This document shows, one piece after another, positions 34,720 through 43,566 of a DNA stretch of 64,000 nt. The translations under genes and the position numbers were made by a program. The stretch is from Mucilaginibacter jinjuensis (GTDB taxonomy: Bacteria > Bacteroidota > Bacteroidia > Sphingobacteriales > Sphingobacteriaceae). The DNA lies in contig NZ_CP117167.1 of the NCBI RefSeq assembly GCF_028596025.1, positions 1,612,001 to 1,676,000 of the forward strand, read 5' to 3'. The first letter of the stretch is position 1. Each line of letters starts with the position of its first letter. A model generated the notes under the pieces. That model saw only the letters and a program-made list of their open reading frames with translations, was not told the DNA's origin and made no database searches.

Positions 34720-35697
34720 TTAACTGAATTGTGGGGTAACGCCGTTTTTCCAACAGTTCTGAATGGCTGCGCCTACGCTTACCATGGTTGGTATAAAGTC
34801 GTCGGGGTTCTCGCCAACAAAAAGTGCGTCGAGCCGGTTACGCAGTTTGTTAAAATGTTCTTTCAGTATCTCAACCAGTTGCCTGTCGTAATCAGTGTAG
34901 TCACTTACCGGCTTAAATGCATAGGTTTCCTGTAGTTGCATATTGTTCTTGATCATCTCAAATTTCTCAAAGTGATCAATGGTTTGTAGTAAATCGTCTG
35001 CCGTGTTCTGGAAATTTGCAATCAGCGGATCATTGTTCTGGCCGGCGTTTGAACCTTCTCCCTGGTCGGTGATCAGATCAATCAGCATGCCCACCTGGTT
35101 AAAACCGGCGCTGCCGTTTTCGGTAATGGTCATACCTGGCATTAACCTGTAATAGGCCGAAAAATAATTGACCTGGTTTATACCACCTTTAATGCGGTCT
35201 TTAAAAAGACCTGCACCATAGCGCAGGGCACGGTAAAAATCGCCGATATTAGCATATTCCTTTACATTTTGCTTAAGCGAAACCGGTGCCGAAGAATCCC
35301 ATTCGGGGTATTCAATGAGGCACATGGCGTTGATATGGGCAATATCCAATGGACCAATCTCTGCCGTATATGGTTGGAAACTTTGCGTAGGGTTAGGTAC
35401 ATCTAGGTTAAAATCGAGGTGCGGAATGGTTTGGCCTGCATAAACAGGTACGCTGATTTTAGGGCTGTAGCCATAGGCATTGCCAATATTGGCCACACTT
35501 TGTAAATGCAGCATCTCTTGGTTAATTACAGATTGGATAAGCTGAAATTGCTGCGAAGTGCGGTTAATCACAGAATACATGGCCGACATGTAAAAAGGGA
35601 TGGTCCATAGCTCGAGGTCTGCAGCGTACTGGATATGCTCATGAAGATGCTTCAGATTCCAGTGCGGATCGGATTGTGGGGTTGGTTCGGTGGACAT
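34720..35697 (-). CDS. Ferritin-like (VioB/iminophenyl-pyruvate dimer synthase-type) protein
   Basis: 325 residues. HLHEHIQYAADLELWTIPFY and QLIQSVINQEMLHLQSVANI carry the E...ExxH pattern of a di-iron ferritin-like four-helix bundle, as in the domain family named for VioB and iminophenyl-pyruvate dimer synthase. Further helices contain INAMCLIEYPEWDSS. No signal peptide. The gene lies 20 nt upstream of the LodA-like gene on the same strand. Possible roles are oxygen or peroxide chemistry on the oxidase product or on the protein itself; this is inference from context. Confidence 0.75.
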   Translation of the reverse strand: MSTEPTPQSDPHWNLKHLHEHIQYAADLELWTIPFYMSAMYSVINRTSQQFQLIQSVINQEMLHLQSVANIGNAYGYSPKISVPVYAGQTIPHLDFNLDVPNPTQSFQPYTAEIGPLDIAHINAMCLIEYPEWDSSAPVSLKQNVKEYANIGDFYRALRYGAGLFKDRIKGGINQVNYFSAYYRLMPGMTITENGSAGFNQVGMLIDLITDQGEGSNAGQNNDPLIANFQNTADDLLQTIDHFEKFEMIKNNMQLQETYAFKPVSDYTDYDRQLVEILKEHFNKLRNRLDALFVGENPDDFIPTMVSVGAAIQNCWKNGVTPQFS

Positions 35698-35724
35698 TGG
35701 TAAAGGTTTTGGTGCTTATGATTT

Positions 35725-36750
35725 TTATTGAAAACGCGCGATCGTGATGGCTGCAACAATCAATTCGTCGGCTTGCTCACTTGTTCCGGTAACGTAGTGG
35801 ATCGGATCCCCCGGGCCAAAAATAAACCCAACAGGCTGATCCTGATCGTTGGCCAGTAGCAATAATTCGCCGTACCCGATGCCGCAACTATCTGGGTTGC
35901 CATTTCTTCTCGAATCATTAAAATGGAGGGAGCTACCTGAATCGGTACTGTCGTAAACAGAAATGCGGTAAACCTTGGCAACAAAATCTTCCGGGTTACT
36001 TACTTCTGTGAGCGGTACCAATTGTGGAGGAGCGGTAAGTACCATAAAATGTCCGTTTGAATGGCCTGCGGTGTAACCAAAGGATACGATATCGCCTGCA
36101 ATTGCCGTGGAAAGTCCGCTTTTAGATACTCCTGTATAGGTTTTATCGGGTTGGTGTAGCTTTTGTGATTCCTGGTTATCGTAGCCCTGAATGGCCGGTA
36201 TAGCTATAAAACCTGCGACATAACTCCACCTTCCGGGTAAAAGCACCGGGAATGCAATTGCGATTTCTAAGGCACTGGGTACAATACCCAGGGAGGCGAA
36301 ATGAATTGCGTTAAAATCTATCTGGGCATGTAACAGGCTGTAGGCATTGTTTTGCGGATCATTGCTGCCTGTTGCAATAAGTACGCGGCAGCCAAAGCCC
36401 ACACAATCGAGCGTGCCATTAAATGTATTACCTGCAGAAGTGGCAGCGGGACTAAATACCGAGTTTGGAAATAAATGATTAGGCCACACCGGTTGAAAAG
36501 CTGCCGGCGTCGATGTAAAATAGGTGTTGATGTCCGGCTGGGCATAACTGGGGTTAATGTAATGAGTGTAGACATTGAACAGTGTGTTGTTGAAACTAAC
36601 TGTTCCGCCGCTTACTGTTGCACCTGCAATGCTGATATTACCCTGAAGAACAAGATATGGGGTTGATACGGCAAGGGATGCATCGGCTGTGTTATCGAAA
36701 AAATCTGAGTTATAGGCCTCCGGCCCGGCAAAGTAATTGATGGGTGACAT
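35725..36750 (-). CDS. Unknown protein with probable NlpC/P60-like (papain-fold) core
   Basis: 341 residues, no signal peptide. LDCVGFGCRV (C116) resembles the DCxGF catalytic Cys motif of NlpC/P60 enzymes, and AGDIVSFGY followed by SNGHFMVLT (H234) matches their 'GD(L/I)V.F...H(V/F)' element. A C-terminal extension (VYRISVYDSTDSG, DSCGIGYGELLLL) is not recognised. The first ~110 residues are beta-rich and Asn/Thr-rich. First gene of the LodAB-like operon (27 nt gap to the ferritin-like gene). The assignment rests on two short motifs in the right order and spacing, so it is tentative. Confidence 0.55.
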   Translation of the reverse strand: MSPINYFAGPEAYNSDFFDNTADASLAVSTPYLVLQGNISIAGATVSGGTVSFNNTLFNVYTHYINPSYAQPDINTYFTSTPAAFQPVWPNHLFPNSVFSPAATSAGNTFNGTLDCVGFGCRVLIATGSNDPQNNAYSLLHAQIDFNAIHFASLGIVPSALEIAIAFPVLLPGRWSYVAGFIAIPAIQGYDNQESQKLHQPDKTYTGVSKSGLSTAIAGDIVSFGYTAGHSNGHFMVLTAPPQLVPLTEVSNPEDFVAKVYRISVYDSTDSGSSLHFNDSRRNGNPDSCGIGYGELLLLANDQDQPVGFIFGPGDPIHYVTGTSEQADELIVAAITIARFQ

Positions 36751-37487
36751 TGTATATAAGGGTTTGGTTGATCTAATCTATCAACAAATTGAGACAAAAC
36801 CAAATTTTATCGTCTGTTTATCCTGGTGCTGGAAGCTGATTACCGTTGGTCGGTTGACAACGGTGCAACGATCTATGAATAGGCGGTGTTTCTAAAACCT
36901 TGTGTATGTCTCTGATAAAAGGGGTACGTGTCCGTTGCCTGCGGCCCAGGCTATTCATTACAATCTTTTACAAAAGGATTTTCATTGCTATTCTTAAGGG
37001 GCAATTTACCAAGCGGATGGTTTACTGGTTATCTCTTTGATTGCTGTCGAATGATAAACCTGCTGATAAAGCCGGGAAGATCACACTGGTCATACTGTTG
37101 AAAGGCACGGCGGCGCAACTGGACGAAGGGGGCTTTGAATCCATAATCACATTGCTCATATGTTAAAATGATTGTATTTGATCAATTTCGTCGACAACCG
37201 TTTGATTTTAATTATATGTATTTTGTTAATTGTTGGTTGTGTTTTTACTTTGCCTTCCGTATTCACCGTTGGTATTCAGTAACTTAACATTCGCGTATGC
37301 TTTCAACTTTCGAGGCTTGCTTCTATAAGCTTTCTTTCATTAATAAGACAGCCTTTTAGCTGGATGAAATGGCGATCATAAAATTTCTGATAATTTTGTT
37401 TTAGCGGCACGGTATATCGTTATATCTGAATCTAACCTCTGGGACTTATAGTTAGTGTTTGCAGCTTTTTACATCAAAGAATGATCG
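36751..37487. other. Intergenic region with possible decayed coding sequence
   Basis: About 740 nt without a supportable gene. A frame near 37047-37163 reads KPADKAGKITLVILLKGTAA and then QLDEGGFESIITLL; it looks codon-like but has no start and no recognisable family. It could be a gene remnant. The part next to 36750 should hold the promoter of the oxidase operon; no TAnnTTTG box was clearly placed. Confidence 0.35.
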
Positions 37488-38858
37488 TTAACCCTTTAAC
37501 AAATAATGGATTAGGAAATACATACAGCAAATGCCATTTAAATAGATGGTTAAGAAAAATATTAAGAGCCAACGCCTTTCAAATTTAATTTTATCCAGTT
37601 TTACACTTACAGTGAAAAATATAACGGATACGTATATTAGTGAATTACCAAAAGTTCTGTTTGGGACTTCAGAGCGCCTCCGGCGTCTGAAAGGGGTAAA
37701 ATGATCCACTTTGTAAACATGCTCTTGAAGTTTATCATAGTGTTTATAAGCAATTAACGCCCAGATAAAGGGCAGCAAAATCATCCACAAAATAACTTGC
37801 CAGCCGCTGTAGCCATAATCCCACCATAGCCAAATAAATTTATCAAAGAGCCAGCCTGATCCTAAAAAGCCAAAATGTAGATATTGGTAGGTTTGGTATT
37901 CCTTATCGGCCAGTTCATAACTTTCAGTTTGAAAATGTTTGCTAAAATTCTCCAACAACCTCATATAAGTAGCTTTGCAGGATGAATAGTCTGCCCGGGT
38001 AGCTGAATCAAGCGTGAAGTTTCGCCAATCAATTTGCAGATTCTCAACCGGAACGTTCCGCAAAAACAAGTTAATTTTCCTTATGCCTTTACGACAATTT
38101 CTAAGATCTAATGTGGTGTTATTATCGAAAGTCAGATTTTCCAGTAATAAATTTCTTTTTATCACGCCGGAAATGTAACTGTCTTTCTGTAAGTTGCAAT
38201 CCTTTAGGTGCATATCATCGTAAACAATTACTTCTCTGAAGTTGAGTTCATGAATAATGGAGTTGTTCACGGATACCTTGTTAAGGGTGCAATGGTCAAA
38301 ACTGAACTTTTCTGAAATATTAGTAAAAGCAACCTGAAGTGATGAGATCTGATTGTAGCTGGAAAAGAATTTTTTAATGAGAGAACCAGTCAAATTGAAG
38401 TTGCTGATTTTCATTTCATGCATATCATACACGTCGATGGTATCATTTGTGAAAGCATAACTGTAGCTTTTACTGTCGTACAAATTAATACTATGAACTT
38501 TTGTAAGAGTCAAAATTAATTTAGGTGTTTCAAAACTATTTAAGCGGATTCCCTGGATGTTACTTCCTCCGATCTCAATCGCATGAGACACAGCCGAATA
38601 GTGGTTGCCGGTAACGACGAATTTACGCAATGTTAAAACCGGGTCGAAAACGAAGGAGCTATCCTTAATACCTAAGAACGCATAATTTGTATCTGTACCA
38701 CGGTTGATTAACTTTATCGGAAAATTCTCTTTAATGTGCCCCCGTTTATTTAGGGTTTCCCCCAGCGCGTTTTCCAAAATGCCGCATACTGCCAGGAGCC
38801 CCGTAAAAACATATTTTATCAAAAGCTTATTCGGTAACTGAAACATATTGCATGTCAT
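37488..38858 (-). CDS. Membrane protein with pentapeptide-like beta region and C-terminal transmembrane domain
   Basis: 456 residues. An N-terminal hydrophobic segment (IKYVFTGLLAVCGIL) acts as signal or anchor. Residues ~60-290 show irregular repeated short strands (FSFDHCTLNKVSVNNSIIHEL, LKDCNLQKDSYISG, LLLENLTFDNNTTLDLRNC), like a right-handed pentapeptide-type helix. The C-terminal half has three membrane segments: YSGWQVILWMILLPFIWALI, NSLIYVSVIFFTVSV and RWLLIFFLTIYLNGICCMYF, resembling the channel-like tails of pentapeptide membrane proteins. No selectivity-filter motif is seen. Function unknown. Confidence 0.6.
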   Translation of the reverse strand: MTCNMFQLPNKLLIKYVFTGLLAVCGILENALGETLNKRGHIKENFPIKLINRGTDTNYAFLGIKDSSFVFDPVLTLRKFVVTGNHYSAVSHAIEIGGSNIQGIRLNSFETPKLILTLTKVHSINLYDSKSYSYAFTNDTIDVYDMHEMKISNFNLTGSLIKKFFSSYNQISSLQVAFTNISEKFSFDHCTLNKVSVNNSIIHELNFREVIVYDDMHLKDCNLQKDSYISGVIKRNLLLENLTFDNNTTLDLRNCRKGIRKINLFLRNVPVENLQIDWRNFTLDSATRADYSSCKATYMRLLENFSKHFQTESYELADKEYQTYQYLHFGFLGSGWLFDKFIWLWWDYGYSGWQVILWMILLPFIWALIAYKHYDKLQEHVYKVDHFTPFRRRRRSEVPNRTFGNSLIYVSVIFFTVSVKLDKIKFERRWLLIFFLTIYLNGICCMYFLIHYLLKG

Positions 38859-38929
38859 TAATAATAAAATAGTTATGAAATATAATTAAATCTAAATAAT
38901 TTTAGGTCCCTATTACCTTATAAAATAAT

Positions 38930-39373
38930 ATGAATAAGATTTCGTCGGTAACCTTATTGATGATAGCGACATTACTTATTAGTTGCGGACCAACCAAGCA
39001 AGACAGAATTAACGCATATAAAGAACGTTGTGTCCTACAAGCCAATAAGCGAATCGATGAGGATTTTGCGAGAGTGGGTTTTTTGTCTCCATTAGACAGT
39101 TTTAAAGTGCTGTTTGAATGCAATTGTCAGTGTAAAGCTGAAAAGTTGGTAGAACATTTCAGTGAGAGTGAAATGAAACGAATAGATCGCCTCCCGGAAA
39201 ATCAGGTGAGAATGATTTTCGATCCAGTGGTTAATTCATGTGCTATTGACTTTGAAAAAAATATCCGCCAATTCCTCAACAGAGAAAAAGAACGGGAAGA
39301 GATTTATATGGATGCACTTAATCAAAAAGCCCGTTCTAAATCAAAGCCGCAGGCTTCAGTTCAACATAAATAG
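38930..39373 (+). CDS. Small lipoprotein, unknown function
   Basis: 147 residues. Signal MNKISSVTLLMIATLLISCGP (Cys about residue 19) gives a lipoprotein. The mature part is helical and charged, with CNCQC at about residues 65-69 and a later Cys in NSCAID, so metal binding or disulfides are possible. The C-terminus is Lys/Arg/Gln-rich. Divergent from the membrane protein at 37488, with 71 nt between starts. No family recognised. A strong hairpin terminator lies 58 nt after the stop. Confidence 0.6.
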   Translation: MNKISSVTLLMIATLLISCGPTKQDRINAYKERCVLQANKRIDEDFARVGFLSPLDSFKVLFECNCQCKAEKLVEHFSESEMKRIDRLPENQVRMIFDPVVNSCAIDFEKNIRQFLNREKEREEIYMDALNQKARSKSKPQASVQHK

Positions 39374-39430
39374 ACATCTGTGTTAATTCGATATGTGTAG
39401 CTCCATTGCGAACAAGTCGTATTCCTTATG

Positions 39431-39470
39431 AAACAAACAGGAAATTTGGGAGAATAACCTGTTTGTTTTT
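39431..39470. terminator. Terminator between lipoprotein gene and DUF262 operon
   Basis: AAACAAACAGG (39431-39441) and CCTGTTTGTTT (39458-39468) are exact reverse complements around a 16-nt loop, followed by TT. Works in both directions: T-rich end on plus, AAACAAA giving T-rich end on minus. It separates convergent genes. Confidence 0.75.
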
Positions 39471-39532
39471 CAAATAACTTTTTTCGGGCGCCGATTGCCT
39501 CTCGGTTGCGATAAGCTGCTTATCTTCGTATC

Positions 39533-41380
39533 TTAAGACAACGATTCCCGGCGCGGGTATAATAAATAGGTCATCAATTCACCATGGTCGGCTATTTCTT
39601 CATCCGTCCAGTTTGGGTACGAGAAAATAATTGCTTGTTTAAGGCTCTCCACACCAGAACGATTAGGGCTTTTGAAGTGGTCCTTTTTGCCATTAAACCC
39701 CAGGTTGTTTAACCTGGAGTTGGTGCTCCGGCTAATGAGGCAAAGGTTCCCAAAATTGTTCAGGCCTTCTACTCGTGGTTCGTTGTTCATGGGCTGTTGT
39801 GGTGCTACGTGCTCTACAGAGTTATTCTGCGTAAATCTGAAGTTCTTAAAAGCTTCCTCATTACTTTTGATCTGCGTTAAAACTTCAGGGCGGCAGTCCA
39901 CCGTGTTTTTTTTGATCTCTGACAAATAATAAATCTCCCAAAGTCGGTAATCCAGGCAATTAAAAAGATAGATAGGGGTGTTAGTCCCCTGGTCTAACTG
40001 TGTTTGCAATCCGTTAAGACGTCTTTCGCTAAGTTCTCTTAGGAATGCTAACAAGTTGGTTTCGTTAATCACAGCTTCAGACCTGAAAAACTTGAGTAAC
40101 GTTTGCAACCATGTTTTGTAACCAGGGCCTGGTTGGGACACATGAAACATGGATTGAATTTTAATGAGCTGATCCTGTTGACTAAAAGTATTCAAATAGC
40201 CATTTTCTGTGCTATTGAGCCTTAACAATTTCCAATTCCAATCTTCACTGCCTTCTTCTCTTTTGATGACATAGCGGTCAAAACAGGTCCTGTAATAGAA
40301 AAGCAGATTCAAGAAGTCAATGGCATCCGGCATTTTTCTTGGACTGTTAATAGTACATCCGAATTCCAGGAGGAGGTTTTTATCATCCAAAGAGACCTTC
40401 TCATCTGGAAAATAGAGCTGTAGTACCTGAAGTAAAAAGTTAGGGAAGTCGATGATTGATCTGAATTTGGATTCATACGCTACCATTGGGGCCTGACCCG
40501 CTGCTTTCCCGGGACTACTCAAAATGTTCAAAAGTCTGTTGTCAGAATTTTGAGAACTGTCAATGACGTTTCCGGAAGTCAGATTTCTTGCGATGACATG
40601 AGCGGGAATAGTTTGAAAATCAGTACCAAATATTGTTGCCCTTTTATCCGCCCTTACACCCATTTGAATAAATTTGTCCATTTGGGAACAGGCATCCCAA
40701 AGGCCCGCGTAGGCACTGCGTACGTCATGTGACTGATCTGTTAACTGCTCCAGGAAATTGGCTTTTAAGACTTCGTGGGGTTCCAGCTGTTCTCCCCGGT
40801 TATTCATAGTCTCAAAATAGTGATTGATGTCGGTTCCAGGCGGTACCGAAACCCGAACAATTTGAACGTGGTGGTAGAAATATTGAAAATACTCTTCCAG
40901 TCTGTTAAACGGGATTAATCCTGAACTCAAAAATGAGCTGATATCTTTAACTGCCTGCGAGAGGTTGCGGATTCCTTTCTGATCGTGATTCACGTGTAAG
41001 GCTGACTCATAATCGCTGAACAGAGCTGTTAAGAAACGTTGAGAAGCCTGTCTTGCCTCGAAATAAATATTGGGGGCTCTTTTCGTTTCACCTGTTTGAT
41101 ATTTGCCATGGATGACCGCATTGATCAGCGTAAGCGTGGTGTGCCGTTGCTGCCCATCAATCACTTCAAACCTTTCTTTTACCTCGTGAACAACCAGCGT
41201 TCCAATATAATAGTTACTTTTTTCATCGACTTGAAATTTATTCCAAATGTCCGTGAGAAGTTGTTCGATCTCGATTTTTGACCATGCATAGTTTCTTTGG
41301 TATAGCGGGATCAGGTACTGATCTTTTCCAAGTAAATTGCAGATGCTGAGGGTCTTTGGGGCGTTGGATTGCAGGGGCAT
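39533..41380 (-). CDS. DUF262-DUF1524 (GmrSD-like) protein
   Basis: 615 residues. The DUF262 domain has IPLYQRNYAWSKIEIEQLL, then YYIGTLVVHE and FEVIDGQQRHTTLTLI (the DGQQR nucleotide-hydrolysis motif). The C-terminal DUF1524 His-Me finger nuclease region has NSVEHVAPQQPMNN and LNNFGNLCLISRSTNSRLN, with the conserved EHVxPQ His and the Asn of NFGNL. This is the architecture of GmrSD-type modification-dependent restriction enzymes and of several other phage-defence proteins. Translation starts 1 nt after the stop of the second DUF262 gene, so the two are made together. Confidence 0.85.
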   Translation of the reverse strand: MPLQSNAPKTLSICNLLGKDQYLIPLYQRNYAWSKIEIEQLLTDIWNKFQVDEKSNYYIGTLVVHEVKERFEVIDGQQRHTTLTLINAVIHGKYQTGETKRAPNIYFEARQASQRFLTALFSDYESALHVNHDQKGIRNLSQAVKDISSFLSSGLIPFNRLEEYFQYFYHHVQIVRVSVPPGTDINHYFETMNNRGEQLEPHEVLKANFLEQLTDQSHDVRSAYAGLWDACSQMDKFIQMGVRADKRATIFGTDFQTIPAHVIARNLTSGNVIDSSQNSDNRLLNILSSPGKAAGQAPMVAYESKFRSIIDFPNFLLQVLQLYFPDEKVSLDDKNLLLEFGCTINSPRKMPDAIDFLNLLFYYRTCFDRYVIKREEGSEDWNWKLLRLNSTENGYLNTFSQQDQLIKIQSMFHVSQPGPGYKTWLQTLLKFFRSEAVINETNLLAFLRELSERRLNGLQTQLDQGTNTPIYLFNCLDYRLWEIYYLSEIKKNTVDCRPEVLTQIKSNEEAFKNFRFTQNNSVEHVAPQQPMNNEPRVEGLNNFGNLCLISRSTNSRLNNLGFNGKKDHFKSPNRSGVESLKQAIIFSYPNWTDEEIADHGELMTYLLYPRRESLS

Positions 41381-41381
41381 A

Positions 41382-42692
41382 TTAGTTCAGCTGATATGTT
41401 TTAAAAACCTCTATAATTTCTGCGATAGGCCTTTCCGGCGTATTGCCAGTTAGGCTGAGTTTCGTCCGGATGTTAAGCACTGCTCTGTGGTCGTATGTAG
41501 AGTTGAGCATCTTAAACAGGTTGTTTCCATCGGCCTGAATGTGCGCATCAATAGAGGAATACCGTACACTAAATTTGTCTAGTCTAAGTTTGTAGGCCCA
41601 CATATACAAGTATGGATAAGTCTGCTCAAAACCTTCCGATCCGAATCTGTCATAATAAAACATGGTTATGGCTTTAAATAAATTTCTTACATAAAGATCA
41701 CCGCTACGGTTAGAATGCGGGTAACAAGTGTGCTTTTTGTAAAAATTACTAAAAGCCGTTGAGGTTTTTTTGTCGAAAAGTTCCTGATGTATTTTTACAT
41801 AATGTTCGATCATTTCGAAAAAACGTTTGCCATTAATGATCATTTGAGTCATTTGAAAGGGAAAGCCCATATGATTTCCCAATTTATTCCACACTAAATC
41901 TTTCTCAAATTGTGCAGTAACGGCGTCGTTCATCAAGTAGGCCCTGAGGTAAGGGTACTTAGGAAAACGATCAAAATTGACGCCCTTAAATTCTTCGATA
42001 TCATTCTTGGTGAAGGTATAGGCATTGTCTCCCTGTGCCCATTTTCGTATGCGAAACAAGTAAGTGCCAATCACATAATTTAAATTTCCTTGGTCGATTG
42101 CGTCTTCCCAGGTTTTAACACAAGCGATCTTTTCGGATTCGGTATTATCGCTCATTTCTCTTAAATGAAAAGCCTTCAGCAAGTCAGCCGGTTCAAGGGA
42201 TTTGCCCCTGGAATTTTGAGAATCAAAAAATTGAAAAGCTTCAGAGAGATCGTCGAGCTGAATCGTGACAAACTCGCAGTGATATAACAAATAGGCTTTC
42301 AGAGCCTGCTGTGCATTGTCGTCCATGCTATAAAGCCACTGCACGATTGCAGTATAGTTAGCAATCAGATTAGCCTTCGAGTCATCGTGACTGTATTCAC
42401 CCATTAGTAGAGTCGGGGTCAAATCTTTCAATGCATAAAAGATAAGGCTCATCGTTGTCAGCCTTTGTTGGCCATCGACAATGTTTAAATTTTCGTTCGT
42501 GTCCTTGTGGAAAATAATCGTACCGATACGGTAATTATCCAAGCTTTTTGTCGAGGCAGTCCTGACGTCATCCAGTAATTGCAGGGCATTTTTGATTTTC
42601 CAGGTATAAGGACGTTGATAAGAGGGAATAGTTAAGTTTGGTAAGGCGATGATATCCTTAGTTAATCCAATTGAAATAAGCAGAGAAGGCAT
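41382..42692 (-). CDS. DUF262-only protein, partner of the downstream DUF262-DUF1524 protein
   Basis: 436 residues. LPNLTIPSYQRPYTWKIKNAL and NIVDGQQRLTTMSLIFYAL are the DUF262 signatures. No DUF1524 His-Me finger is present at the C-terminus; the last third is helical (YPYLYMWAYKLRLDKFSVRY). It therefore may be a regulatory or NTPase-only partner of the neighbouring nuclease, as in two-gene DUF262 pairs seen in defence islands. First gene of the operon; the 400 nt upstream hold no gene. Confidence 0.75.
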   Translation of the reverse strand: MPSLLISIGLTKDIIALPNLTIPSYQRPYTWKIKNALQLLDDVRTASTKSLDNYRIGTIIFHKDTNENLNIVDGQQRLTTMSLIFYALKDLTPTLLMGEYSHDDSKANLIANYTAIVQWLYSMDDNAQQALKAYLLYHCEFVTIQLDDLSEAFQFFDSQNSRGKSLEPADLLKAFHLREMSDNTESEKIACVKTWEDAIDQGNLNYVIGTYLFRIRKWAQGDNAYTFTKNDIEEFKGVNFDRFPKYPYLRAYLMNDAVTAQFEKDLVWNKLGNHMGFPFQMTQMIINGKRFFEMIEHYVKIHQELFDKKTSTAFSNFYKKHTCYPHSNRSGDLYVRNLFKAITMFYYDRFGSEGFEQTYPYLYMWAYKLRLDKFSVRYSSIDAHIQADGNNLFKMLNSTYDHRAVLNIRTKLSLTGNTPERPIAEIIEVFKTYQLN

Positions 42693-43098
42693 TTAAACAG
42701 ACAGGGATTAGATTGGCGAATATAGCAAAGTCTTATGTGTTTTAAAGATGCGGATTGTACTAACTGAATGGATCAGGAGGGTCTTTTTTAAGTTGCAGAT
42801 TTTCTTTCAAAATAACGTTTGACTAAAGATGCGGGAGACAAAGACCTGAACAGGTTTTGTGAGGCGTCATTGGTTTCGTAATCCAAAAAGACTATATTTC
42901 TGACGCGGTTTACATATCAGTTAAACAACAAAGTTATTTAACTTCTGCTCCGGCATCCAAGCATATATTTTTAAGTGATTTTTCTTAAGAGTGGAAACAT
43001 AACCGAGCAATTCTTTTCGTAAATAAATCAAACAGTTACAATGAGATTTTCTTTGGAAACACAGGCAATCAAATTTGCCGCGATTTTGTTAGATGTTT
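42693..43098. other. Intergenic region between DUF262 operon and vsr
   Basis: A divergent promoter region of about 400 nt. The decamer AAAGATGCGG occurs twice, near 42744 and 42827. A 21-codon ORF (43040-43105, MRFSLETQAIKFAAILLDVY) overlaps the vsr start and could be a leader, but is not supported further. No operator could be assigned. Confidence 0.3.
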
Positions 43099-43566
43099 AT
43101 GGCTGATGTGCATTCCAAAGAAATCAGAAGTTATAACATGTCCCGTATACGTAGTACCGGGACCAAAATTGAGCTTTTACTGGGTAAAGAACTTTGGTCG
43201 AGAGGCGTACGTTACCGTAAAAATGATAAGACAATAAAAGGCAAACCTGATTTTGCTTTCAAAGCACTTAAGCTCGCCATTTTTTGTGACAGTGAATTTT
43301 GGCACGGAAAAGACTTAGACGGATTAAAAAGCCGGATCGGAACCAATAATGAATTTTGGGTTAATAAGATTAGCGCCAATATTGAAAGAGATCAGAAAGT
43401 CAACATTGCATTAACCGGAGCCGGGTGGACTGTTTTACGTTATTGGGAAAAAGACATCAAAAAAAACGCCAGCCTGGCGGCCGACGATATAATTGAAAAT
43501 ATTAAACGTATTAAACAAATGCAGACTGAACAAAAATTGCTCAGGCAGCAACAACAGGTTCCATAA
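43099..43566 (+). CDS. vsr: Very-short-patch repair-type endonuclease (Vsr)
   Basis: 155 residues from MADVHSKEIRSYNMSRIRST, the conserved Vsr N-terminus; an in-frame ATG at 43093 adds two residues. GKPDFAFKALKLAIFCDSEFWHG holds the PD-(D/E)xK-fold Asp and the FWHG motif, and VLRYWEKDIKKN ends the domain. Vsr nicks T:G mismatches created by deamination of 5-methylcytosine, which fits the cytosine-5 methylase at 44601. The zinc-site HGCFWHxHxC of the E. coli enzyme is altered (CDSEFWHG). The 3' end overlaps the convergent restriction gene by 26 bp. Confidence 0.85.
   Translation: MADVHSKEIRSYNMSRIRSTGTKIELLLGKELWSRGVRYRKNDKTIKGKPDFAFKALKLAIFCDSEFWHGKDLDGLKSRIGTNNEFWVNKISANIERDQKVNIALTGAGWTVLRYWEKDIKKNASLAADDIIENIKRIKQMQTEQKLLRQQQQVP

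Noticed and set aside
43040..43105. 21-codon leader peptide before vsr
   Set aside because: It overlaps the vsr start and has no ribosome site or codon pattern to prove translation.
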